64,000 bases of DNA, taken from contig BDSL01000001.1 in assembly GCA_003116995.1 (NCBI GenBank), forward strand, positions 3,410,001 to 3,474,000, read 5' to 3'. This document shows positions 1 to 10,596 of the stretch, in pieces. A program made the position numbers and the translations under genes. Source of the stretch: Yamagishiella unicocca. Its lineage: Eukaryota > Chlorophyta > Chlorophyceae > Chlamydomonadales > Volvocaceae. Below the pieces are notes generated by a model. The model was given only the letters and a program-made list of their open reading frames with translations, ran no database searches and had not been told where the DNA came from. Each line of letters opens with the position of its first letter. Position 1 is the first letter of the stretch.

Positions 1-175
1 ATTTTGCTGCAGGCTTGCATGCACAAGGGGGGAACCAAACCAGCGTCTGAAAGCCTCCGGAAATCGATCCGCTCTCCTTTGCGAGGCCTTGACACCAACC
101 GCATGCGCCCCTGGAGGCTCATAAAGCTTCGGCTGCTGTTGACCCGGCGTCTGTCCCCGCCCTCCGTCCTCTCAG

Positions 176-3100
176 GCCGGAGGTGTCACGACCCAGGACA
201 GCAACTTCCAAGAGATCTCTCGCTTCCTCAGCGAGACCGAGGATTACCTCAACAAGCTGGCACACAAGGTCGCGATGGTAAGCAGGCGTACGGCGTACAG
301 CGCTCCGAAGCGGTGGGGTGGCATGTGGAGCGAGGGATAGAAACTGCGAGTGAGGGGAGGTGTTTACTGCGTCGCCTTGGCCAGGCGATGAACGTGCTTG
401 GTGTGGGCTTGCTTGCTGCGCCTGGATGTTTTCGTCCTGTCCCGGCGTAGCGTGGCCTATGGGTTGACTCCACTCATCCAGCTCCCGCAGCGCTCGCCGG
501 TTCTGTCTCCTGGCGCAAGAACATCTCGCCCGCACCCCAACGTTGCTCCGCAGGCCAAAGTCAACCAGCAGACGGAGGTGGTGGTGCGCGAGGCGATGGA
601 GGAGGCCCGGCGCGCGGGGCACACAGAGGACGAGGTGAGGGGCGGGGCGGGGCGGGGCGGGGCGGGGCGGGGAGAAGGCGTGGTCTACGGAGCGGGCTGC
701 TGTGCTCGTGCCACCTAGCACATCGTGCCCGGAGTCGAGCGTTGGGATTACGTTTGCTCAGCGCTGCTCCCTGACGTACACGACTGGTCTCGGAGGCTGG
801 GTACGGAGGATGATTTACTGGGAACCAAAGCATGCAGGAAGCCCGGGTGTTGATGCTCAGCATCCACCACGGCGCACTTTCGGCTCTGTTGATTGACCGA
901 GTCGAGGCGTAGGATGGATACTCGCCAGTGGTTCGGCACCGGACTTCTACCGGTTCCTGCCCCCTGCCGCCAGCGCGCGCGCCGACGGCGCCGACAGAAC
1001 CTCGCGTACGACATCCCCATCCTGAGATCCCTGAGATCCCTGAGATCCCTGAGATCCCTGAGATCCCTGAGATCCCTGAGATCCTCGTGGATGCCTGGCT
1101 GCTTGCGCAGATCCGCATCATCGGCGAGCGAGCCGCCGCTGAGTACAAGGCCGAGTCGGACCTACTGCGCCGCAGCCGCACCATGTCGGGTGACGCGCAG
1201 GCGCGGCTGCAGGAGCTGGCGCACACGGTGACGGAGGAGGTGTGCCTGCCCAAGCTGCTGCAGCCCCCTCCCGGCGCCACCCTGCGCGACTACCAGATGG
1301 TGGGGCTGCGGTGGATGGTGTCGCTCTACAACAACAACCTCAACGGCATCCTGGCCGACGAGATGGGCCTGGGCAAGACGGTGCAGGTGGGTGCGGGCCC
1401 CGGGGCCGCCGCCTTCAACGAACGCCCGCCCAACAACGAAAACACATTGCAGCCCTTGGCACCACCTTGGCACACACGAATACACACGCACCACACGCAA
1501 CCCCCCACACACACGAATACACACGCACCACACGCAACCCCCCCCACACACGAATACACACGCACCACACGCAACCCCCCACACACACGAATACACACGC
1601 ACCACACGCAACCCCCCACACACACGAATACACACGCACCACACGCAACCCCCCCACACACGAATACACACGCACCACACGCAACCCCCCCCACACACGA
1701 ATACACACGCACCACACGCAACCCCCCACACACACGAATACACACGCACCACACGCAACCCCCCCCACACACGAATACACACGCACCACACGCAACCCCC
1801 CCCACACACTCACGCGCCACATACACACACGGCAGATCAACTTCCCCCGCCGGCACCCCCCCCTCCCGCGCAGGTCATGGCGCTCATCGCCTACCTCATC
1901 GAGCGCAAGAACTGCTTCGGGCCGCATCTCATCATCGTGCCCAACGCCGTCATGGTCAACTGGAAGTCGGAGCTGACCAAGTGGCTGCCGGGGGTGCGCT
2001 GCGTGTACTACGTCGGGGCGCGCGAGGAGCGAGCGCGGAGGTGCGTGCGGGCCAGCGGGGAAGCGTGTGTGGTGACGCGGCGAGGGAACGATGCATGTGG
2101 GCCAGCGGGGGACTTGTGGGGGGCATGAGAGGGGGCCTGTGGGGGGCGGGGTGTGGAATTGAACATGGCAGGAGGCGCTGCTGCTTTGCCGCTGCTCTCC
2201 TGCCTGCTGCCCAGGGATGGGCCCCAGGGCTCGGCGGGGGCGTGACGTGCCTGCGCCCGCCAAGCTCCAGACGGAGGCGACCCTGCACCAGAGCACCAAG
2301 CCGCCGCGTTGCTGCTGTGCCCTGTGCCGCCGCGTTGCTGCTGTGCCCTGTGCCGCCGCGTTGCTGCTGTGCCCTGTGCCGCCGCGTTGCTGCTGTGCCC
2401 TGTGCCGCCGCGTTGCTGCTGTGCCCTGTGCCGCCGCGTTGCTGCTGTGCCCTGTGCCGCCACGTTGCTGCTGTGCCCTGTGCCGCCGCGTTGCTGCTGT
2501 GCCCTGTGCCGCCGCGTTGCTGCTGTGCCCTGTGCCGCCGCGTTGCTGCTGTGCCCTGTGCCGCCGCGTTGCTGCTGTGCCCTGTGCCGCCGCGTTGCTG
2601 CTGTGCCCTGTGCCGCCGCGTTGCTGCTGTGCCCTGTGCCGCCGCGTTGCTGCTGTGCCCTGTGCCGCCGCGTTGCTGCTGTGCCCTGTGCCGCCGCGTT
2701 GCTGCTGTGCCCTGTGCCGCCGCGTTGCTGCTGTGCCCTGTGTGGTCGCAGGTACACCACGGAGGTGTCACACGGCCGCTTCAACGTGCTGGTCACCACA
2801 TACGAGTTCATCATGCGGGACCGCGCCAAGCTGTCCAAGATCGACTGGCGCTACATCATCATCGATGAGGCGCAGCGCCTCAAGGTGAGCGCGGCGGGGC
2901 GCGGTGCTGCGGCATATTGTTGCGGCTCGGGCTGCGACAGCAGCAGTGTTTGGCGGGGTGGCAGGGGGGCTGCGGCGTATTGCTGCGGCTCGAGCTGCGG
3001 CTGTACGTGCTTGGCAGGGCGGCAGGGGTGCCGCCCGCAGGGCACCAGGTGTAGAGGCCGGCGCGGTGCGCGTGTGCTGGCCACGGGGTCAGCAGAGGGC

Positions 3101-6100
3101 AACACGGGGGGGGTCGCGACCCGCCGCGGGGGCCGTGAGCAGCTCAGGTCTCAAACAAATTGCGCCGCTCATGTCGCTCGGTCGCGCACCTCAACCCTCA
3201 GTCGCCCACTGGCACCTTCCGCCCTGCTGCCCCCGCCCTGTCGTGGTCGCTGCAGGAGCGCGAGAGCCAGCTGAGTCGCGACCTGGACCGCTTCAAGAGC
3301 GGCTACCGGCTGCTGCTGACGGGCACGCCGCTGCAGAACGAGCTGCGGGAGCTGTGGAACCTGCTGAACTTGCTGCTACCGGAGGTGCGGCGCGGCGGGG
3401 CGGCTGGGCGGTTGGGCAGCTGCTGGTTGCGCTGAACGGGACAAGGCGGCTGGCGGTAACGCAAGCGAGCCCGGAGACATCGGCATCGGCATCGGGCCTG
3501 GGAGGAGAACGGAAGAACCACCACTTTCCGGGCGCTGCCATCGGATGACAGCATTCGGCCATTCGGCCACACCTGGTTGCATTTCACCTCCTTGCTACTG
3601 CCTCGGTACCGTGAAGGCTGTGCTATCCACGAAGTCCGTAGCCTGGCTGCCATTGCCACAATCCGCCACGTGCCCCCTTTCGACTCAATTGTAATGGGGG
3701 GGGGGGCATTGGTTATTTGCTAACTCCCTCCTGCTCCGCTGCCGCTGCTGGCTGCTGCCGCTGCTGCCGCCGCCGCTGCTGCTGCTGCTGCTCCTGCCTC
3801 AGGTCTTCGACGACAAGAAGCAGTTCGCGTCCTGGTTCGGCGACCAGCTGGGCAAGGGCGGAGACGAAGAAGACCACTACGGCGTGGGGCTCAGCGAAAG
3901 CGAGCTGCTGCAGCGCGAGAAGAAGCTGGTGGTGGTGCACCGACTGCATCAGATCCTGCTGCCGTTCATGTTGCGGCGCCAGGTGAGGGGGCGGAGGACG
4001 CGAGGCGGGTTGCGAAAGGGGCCTGTCCCGTGCCGCGCGGGACAGGACGATGGGGGAGCGCCAACCCAGCTCACACAACACTACCGCGATGGCACTGGCC
4101 GCGGGGGGGACGGTGGCGGGGACGGCGGGGGGGACGGCGGCGGGGACGGCGGCGGGGGCGCGGGGGCGGGGTTTGTGGCGTGGAGGCGTGTTGCTGCTAC
4201 AAGGTGATTTGGCGGGAACGGCGTTACACGCGGTCGCGTGAGGGCGGCGCGGAGCGCTTGTGGTAGGGCAGGTACGGAGTGTGGCATCGCGGCATGCGTT
4301 GGCCGGTGTGGGTGCGGGCGCCGAAGGCCTAGGCGGACGCCCCCCCTCTCTCTCACTGATTTTGGCTTGGGCCAACGCAACTGCTGACTGTGTGGCATTA
4401 ATACGACGACGATGTACGACGACCTGCAGCCTCAAAGGAAGCCCAACAGACGCTGTGAACCCTGGTTTGCGATCGGCAGCCAAGCGACCAGCCCCTGGCT
4501 CACTGCCCTCATTCGCACCGGCCCCCAAGTGGCCCGACGCGCTCGCACCCGCTGTCCCCTTCCCGCCCAGGTCGCGGACGTGGAGGGCAAGTTGCCGCCG
4601 AAGGTGCCGGTGGTGGTCAAGGCGGCCATGACGCCGTACCAGGTATGCGTGGTCGGCGGCTGCGCCGCCGGCAGTCCTGTGGCGGGGACGCAGCGTGCTG
4701 CGTGCTGCCTTGCCTCTCGGCACGACTACTCCCAGCAGCCGCCCTTGCACCCACCATCGGACTGCTGCTGCCACTGCTGCACCCTCACCCGCAGGCCGCC
4801 TGCTACAACTGGATCAAGGCCAGCAGCACCATCCGATTGCACCCGGACCACCCGCTGCGACTCAAGGTGAGGAATTGCGCCGAGGGCGGGGCCCCGCCCC
4901 GGCATTGAACCTAACTACCTAACCCACCTTGCACTGCTGGCGTGCCGGTGCCAACGGCGGCACGCCCGACCCAGCACGGCGCTTGTCGTGCACGCTCCGT
5001 GCGACGGCCGCATCGGCCGAAACAAAGCAGACCCGCCTTCATCTCCTCGACGTGGGGTCCCCTGCGCGTGAATGCGAGCAAGGAAATGGTAAACTATGCA
5101 ATCGCAAGGAAATGAAACAACATATGTAAACATCCCGCGCAGAAAAACCACGACTGGACGCCGCTCACCAACCGCGGCACGGAGCTGCGCAAGGTGTGCA
5201 ACCACCCGCTCATCTCCTACCGCATGGACGACGCCTGGGGCGGAGGGCCCGAGGTATGAGGGGGCCTAAACAGGCTGCTTTTGGTGCGCCGGTACTCGAA
5301 AGGGCCATATCGCGGCTTGGCGGGGGCTGTGACTTGGTGATCAGCCTTTTGGGGGATCCTCTTAGGGTGATGCGTGTCGCCGCTCCTGACAGCCCGGAGC
5401 AGCAACCCGTGCTGCGACTTCAGACCTCTCGCATACCGAAGAGCTTAGCTTTTTATTCTAGTTGGACTGGGGGATTTCCCTGCCCGGCATCCTTGCCTCT
5501 GTTCCTCCACCCTCCAGCTTAGCCGCCGAAAGTCGACCTACGATCTTCGTCTTTCGTATCCTCAACCCAGTTCTTCAGCATGCATCTCAAAACGCCTGTC
5601 CTAAACAGTTTGTTTCTCGCATCCACGGGTCTTCCTTGAACCCTCCAGGTCCTCACGCAGTGCGGCAAGATGATGGTGCTGGACCGGCTGCTGGTCAAGT
5701 TCTTCTACAGCGGCCACCGTGTGCTGCTGTTCTCCACCATGACCAAGTTCCTGGACCTCATGGAGGTGTACCTCATGTGGCGCCAGCTGCCCAGCGGCCG
5801 CAGGATGCTGTTCAGGTGCGCGCGCGTTGGAAGGCGGCTGCAGCACCGCAGTGCCGTACTGCTGCGTCATGGCACCAGCACCAGCGCCAGCACCAGCGCC
5901 AGCACCAGCAGCACCAGCAGCACCAGCAGCACCAGCAGCACCAGCAGCACCAGCAGCACCAGCAGCACCAGCAGCACCAGCAGCACCAGCAGCACCAGCA
6001 GCACCAGCAGCACCAGCAGCACCAGCAGCACCAGCACCCGAACTGCGGAGCCGTGTCCGGGAAGAGTCGCACCGAGTCGCCGCGGCCCGCCCCGCGGTGC

Positions 6101-9100
6101 CAGGCAGGCATCGCGCACGCCTCCATCTCTTACTTGGTGCTGTCCGGGAAGGAGTTCGACCTAATCGCTAAGCATTAAATGCCTTGGCTTGCTGCTCCCC
6201 TCACCGCGCTGCATGTTGAACCTGGACGGCTCCTTTTCCTCTGCGCTGGTGCTCTCAGATCCCCTTGCCCCCCTAGCCGTGCGAACCCCTAACGACCCTG
6301 CCCCTCCCCCGCTCCATTTCCTATGTCGTGTAACCGGGTCTGTCCCCGCCCCTCCCTCTCCCTCCCCTCCCTGTCGTCCTCCCCAGGCGCATCGACGGCT
6401 CCACGCCGCTGGAGTCCCGCGAGGACGCCATACGCGAGTTCAACAAGCAGGACAGCGAGGTGTTCATCTTCCTGCTGTCCATCAGAGCAGCAGGCCGCGG
6501 CCTCAACCTGCAGGTGAGCCCGGAGGAGCGGAAGGGAGATTGCGGCTCCTTGCTGCCACGGAGTGGCAGCAGCACCCGGCGGCCGGCTGCCTTGGCTGGC
6601 TGGGGCGGACGATGAGACTTATGTGTCTGGTTGCCGGCACTGCCATCAGGACTGGCGTGCCGTGTAGATGATACAATTTTGAAGCATCTCTGCGTTTTTG
6701 ACCTTGACGCAACGCTGTACTCCACGTTTTCCACATTCTCATAAGTTCTGTGTGATTGCCGCTGCTACGGCTCTATCAAACCCTCAACCTGTCCCTGTCC
6801 CTGCCCCAACCCTCGGCCCCGGCCCTGCCCCTGGTCGTGCCTCGCTCAGTCGTCCGACACGGTCGTCATCTACGACCCCGACCCCAACCCCAAGAACGAG
6901 GAGCAGGCCATCGCACGCTCGCACCGCATCGGCCAGACCAAGGAGGTCCGGGTGGTGCACCTGGAGGCGGTCGCGGACGAGACGGACTACATGATACACG
7001 CGATGTCCAAGATCACCGGACAGCCGCTGCCGCCCGAGCTGCAGCCGCAGCCCAAGGAGGGCGGCGCGCAGGGCGGTGATGCCGAGGGCGCTGCGCCGGT
7101 GGTGAGTGGGTGCTGTGGCCTGGGGTCATTTCGATAGCTTCAATCTGCCCCCGCCGCCATCACGGTCTGCGCCAAGTTGCTTTTGAAGCCCTTTTCTCTG
7201 CTCTTTCGCTGCCACGCATTTGTCGCTGCGCTCTGCCCGGTCTGCTGCTGACCTGTCTGGCGCTGGTCGCCCGCCAAGTTCTCCAGCACGCAATTCCAAT
7301 TTGTGCGTACAAAGCATTTCTTATTAGGTTCTACTGTTTCGCGCCGATCCACGGGTCTCCCTCCCGTACCCCCCGCACACTGCCAGGTCGGTCCCAAGGG
7401 CGAGCTCCCGCCGCCCGGCGAGCGCGTGTACATGGAGAGCGTCGAGTCGATGGTCCGCAACGTCATCCAGAAGAAGAAGAACGACATGGCCAACGAGATC
7501 ATCGACGCAGGCCGCTTCGACCAGACCACCAGCATGGAGGAGCGCCGAGCCAACTTGGAGGCGCTGCTGCAGGTGCGCACAGCGCCCGCCCTGCGCCCGC
7601 CCAGGCTGCCCATCAGATCGTATCCTAGCGTATCAGATACCGGTACCCCTTGCATGATACGGCCAACACGTGTTGCTACGCTACCCAGGCTGCCGCCACC
7701 TTGACCTCGGCCCTGGAACCGGGTTGCATTACTTTCAGCGGCACCCGCTGCAAAGGAGCATCCCCCAGACCACCCAGCTCCAATCACCACCACACCACCA
7801 CGCCTCTGCCATTAGCGGCCCTCCCTGGACAACGCCCCTCCTGGGGGTGTTCTCTATCCGCACGTGCTTGTCCCGCTTGTCCCGCTGGTGCTCTGGGTTG
7901 CGACTATCGTCCCGGGCCCGCTTTGGGGCAGCATGGGGCCAAAAACACGCCGGAAAAACACGTGACCACATCACCCCATCCTCCCCTGCACCTGCACCGC
8001 CACCCTCAACCCCACGTCAGGACGCGGAACGGCTCAAGGTGTCCCCCACGGAGGTGCAGACCAACAAGCAGCTCAACGTCGCCATCGCCAGGTCGCCCGA
8101 GGTGAGGGGGGGGGCACACGGGCGGGAGGCGGCTCGGTTTCCGGCGGATGGATCTGGATCTGGATCCCTCCAGAGAGGCAGGGGTAGCTGAGAAAGGAGG
8201 GACACGGGATGATAGTCAATCCGGTCCAGCGCGCGGCACGGCTGTGCGTCCGGCGTACGTCGAGGTGTCGCAGCAGTCCGTGAAGGGTTGCGTCCGCCTC
8301 GTCAGGCCGATTCCAAAGTGCCTGGTGAGAACAATATGTCTCTACCCTGGAGGAGTGCGCGCACGAGCTGCCGGAAGGCTGAGATGAATTTGGAAGGCCG
8401 CTCTGATGGGTTTCACCCAGCCTGATCGTCCCTGCCCCGGCCTGTGCGTGTGTATGCTTGCTGCAGGAGCTGGAGTTGTTCAATCAGTTGGACGATGACC
8501 CGGCTATGGGCTGGGTGGACCCGCCGTCGAACGCCGTCGACGTGAGTCGCCCGTTAGGGCCCTGCCTTGCGGCGCCCGGGCGGGATTGGGGGAGGTACAG
8601 CCCTGCTGTGTAGCGGGAATCTGTTACCGCATTCAGGAGGGGCCTTGAAGAGGGTGACTGGACGGCCCGAGCTTAGGACACCATGGAATTAAGACTCCCT
8701 GAGGAGGTTGGTAGTAGCACTCTCTGCGGTGGATTTGTCGTTGCTGACGCCAGGTGATGGTCGGTGCTGAAACCGGAGAATTGGCGATGCTGGCACCAGA
8801 GAATGGTGGATGCGGGCACCAGGTAATTGTGGATGCTGACACGCCCCGGTGTGGCGCGCGCAGGTGCCCGACTGGCTGCGCTACACGTACGAGCAGATGG
8901 AGGAGGCCAAGAGGCTCAACGCCAAGAAGCCGGCGCGGACGGGTAAGTGGGCGGGCGGCGTGTGGGGGTCCCGGGGATGGTCAGCGTAGCCTCTTGACGG
9001 CATGAAGCGTTGGGGAGGCCTTGGGGAGGGGATCTCCAGCGTGCGCCGCCATGACGCACCGCCAGGTTGGAAAGCCGCACAGACAGCCGGCCGCAACACC

Positions 9101-10596
9101 ACGACCAGCATCCTGCCTTCCTGCGGTGCAACAACGCCACTGCCTCCCCCCCCCCGCCTGACTGCTTCCCTGCACCACCCAACACAACGTGCGCGCATCC
9201 AAAGGCATCTTGGCGGAGAAGAAGGGCCTGGGCCTCCCGGGTCGGGGCCGCGGCCGCGGCCGCGGCCGGGGTCCTGGCGTTGCAGTCGGCGGCGTCGTCG
9301 CGGTCGCGGCAGTCCGAGGCCGCGGTCGGGGCCGAGGCCGTGGCCGGGGCCGAGGCCGCGGTCGGGGCCGAGGCCGCGGCAGGGGTCGCGGGATTGCGGC
9401 CCTTGAGGCGCTGGAGGCGCTGGAGGCGCTGGATGAGGACGAGGTGGGCGGGCTCGCGGCGGAGATGGAGGAGGAGCTGGCTGCTGAGGACGAGGAGGAG
9501 GTGGAGGTCGACCTGGCTGCGGATGACGAGGACGATGTCGAGCTGGTGGAGGAGGTGGAGGAGGAGGAGGACGATGCGGGGGCGCTCGCGGCCGCGGCCG
9601 CTTCCTCGGCCGCGGCGGGCGGCAGCAAGGCGGCAGCCGCCGCCGGCGCCAAGGCGAAGGCGGCGCCGGTGGGCGACGCTGACGTGGACACGGACATGGC
9701 TGACGCGGATGGTTTCGGAGACGACGTCACGATTGCGGAGACTGCGCGCGATGACGACGGCGAGGTGCGGCCGACGGGAGGTTGGACCGTAAAAGCCATG
9801 GATAGAGACAGGGACAGGGATAGCGGCGAGCTTGTCGGGGCAATGCACTGCCGCATGGCTCGGAGCTCTGCGCTCCAAACAGCATCAGGGCTTCGTCCAC
9901 GATCATTCGGCTATCCGACCTTCCAACCTTGTCTCCGGCTGTCGTTGTTCAGGAGGTGGGCTTGGCAAGCGACGACGAGGAGGAGGACATGGAAGAGGTA
10001 CGAATGGGGTGAAGGCCCCCCCGTCTGGGCCGGCGGAGGGGAGGATGGAACTGGAAGGTGGCACGATTGGGCATGCAGCGGGGATGGGTGGATAACGACA
10101 TGCCCGGTGTATCCATCGCCCAGGGTCAGGGGTGGAAGACTCATGCGCTTGTTAATGAGTGGCATGGTGTGGCATGGTGTGGCGTGACACTCCTATGCCG
10201 CACCGTTTCGACCTCTAGCCATGCGGCCATCGGGAGTGGTCATGGACATGGGCGGGACGCTTCAGCCTAGGCTACATCTTCATCCCACCAGTACCGATCC
10301 GCCAGCACCAGTGCCGGCCTTCACCTGCATCTCCCACTCACATGTTGCCTCGCCCTCGTGGCACCCCTCGCCCCCACGGCATCCCTCCCCACCAGGAGCA
10401 TCTGGATGATGCCGACAACATCGACGACGAAGACGACGCCGTAACTGCAGCCACTGGGACCGAGCCGCAGCCGCAGCCTTCCGCGTCAGTCGGCGGGGGG
10501 GCGGGCTCCCAACCGACTGGTAGCGAGGTCGGGGGACCGATGGGCGCGCATCGGCCGCGAGTGACGTTCAACCTAGACACAGACAGCGGTAGCTGA
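176..10596 (+). CDS. BRM: BRAHMA-type SWI/SNF chromatin-remodelling ATPase, 5'-partial
   Basis: This is the DNA-dependent ATPase motor of a SWI/SNF nucleosome remodeller and acts in the nucleus. Phase-consistent exons: 176-277, 554-634, 1111-1386, 1874-2040, 2752-2884, 3256-3384, 3803-3982, 4571-4642, 4795-4866, 5143-5253, 5649-5815, 6387-6513, 6850-7101, 7387-7572, 8021-8101, 8467-8541, 8864-8942, 9205-9764, 9953-9997 and 10396-10596 (stop), about 1,031 residues. Visible in order: pre-ATPase helix ([12 protein letters not shown]), [12 protein letters not shown], Walker [21 protein letters not shown], Walker [74 protein letters not shown], then a SnAC-like region ([24 protein letters not shown]). 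Order and wording follow plant BRM closely. The tail is an RG-rich tract (9238-9400) and acidic stretches; I see no bromodomain. Bases 1-175 have no plausible exon end and read as intron, so the gene starts left of the window. Confidence 0.93.
1022..1083. repeat. 9-bp tandem repeat (CTGAGATCC, about 7 copies)
   Basis: About seven direct copies of CTGAGATCC lie in the BRM intron before the exon at 1111. They stay open in the downstream frame and would encode Pro-Glu-Ile repeats if that exon started earlier. The acceptor at 1109-1110 gives better family continuity, so the array is treated as intronic. Confidence 0.85.
1480..1806. repeat. Minisatellite, about 35-bp unit, about 9 copies, BRM intron
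   Basis: Units of CACACGAATACACACGCACC followed by ACACGCAACCCCCC repeat with small length changes in the C run. The array fills most of the intron 1387-1873 and creates long spurious reading frames on both strands. Confidence 0.9.
2309..2741. repeat. 26-bp minisatellite, about 16-17 copies, BRM intron
   Basis: A highly regular 26-bp unit containing GTTGCTGCTGTGCCCTGTG runs almost to the acceptor of the exon at 2752. Only one copy shows an obvious substitution (CCACGTTG at about 2460). Because 26 is not a multiple of 3, all three frames cycle and stay open, which explains the long Cys/Ala/Arg-rich spurious ORFs here. Confidence 0.9.
5516..5648 (+). repeat. Dispersed intronic repeat family A, near full-length copy
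   Basis: This segment runs from AGCTTAGCCGCC through CTTTCGTATCCTCAACCCAG, CAGCATGCATCTCAAAAC and CATCCACGGGTCTTCC. The same order of blocks occurs at 58328-58456. It lies in the BRM intron 5254-5648 and its right end abuts the 3' splice site. Shorter copies occur elsewhere in the window. Confidence 0.85.
5873..6037. repeat. CAG-rich microsatellite (CACCAGCAG)n in BRM intron
   Basis: About 18 copies of a 9-bp CACCAGCAG/CACCAGCGC unit lie in the intron 5816-6386. The adjoining exons join in phase across it (AG|G, Arg), so it is intronic rather than a polyglutamine tract. Confidence 0.88.
7279..7370 (+). repeat. Intronic repeat family A, diverged copy
   Basis: TTCTCCAGCACGCA at the left and GATCCACGGGTCTCCCTCCC at the right match the two ends of the family A core. 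The middle is diverged. It sits in the BRM intron 7102-7386, ending just before the acceptor at 7385-7386. Confidence 0.55.

Noticed and set aside
972..1110. Extension of the BRM exon at 1111 to include the Pro-Glu-Ile repeat
   Set aside because: The frame is open, but the acceptor at 1109-1110 gives direct family continuity ([15 protein letters not shown]); the repeat looks intronic. It cannot be fully excluded without cDNA.
1480..1806. Reading frames with [16 protein letters not shown] repeats
   Set aside because: Minisatellite artefact within an intron.
2309..2741. Long Cys/Ala/Arg-rich ORFs on both strands
   Set aside because: They are generated by a 26-bp tandem repeat that lies inside a BRM intron; the flanking exons join in phase without it.
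5873..6037. Possible polyglutamine or Pro/Ala protein
   Set aside because: The CAG-type array is between two BRM exons that splice exactly (AG|G), and the family has no such tract there.
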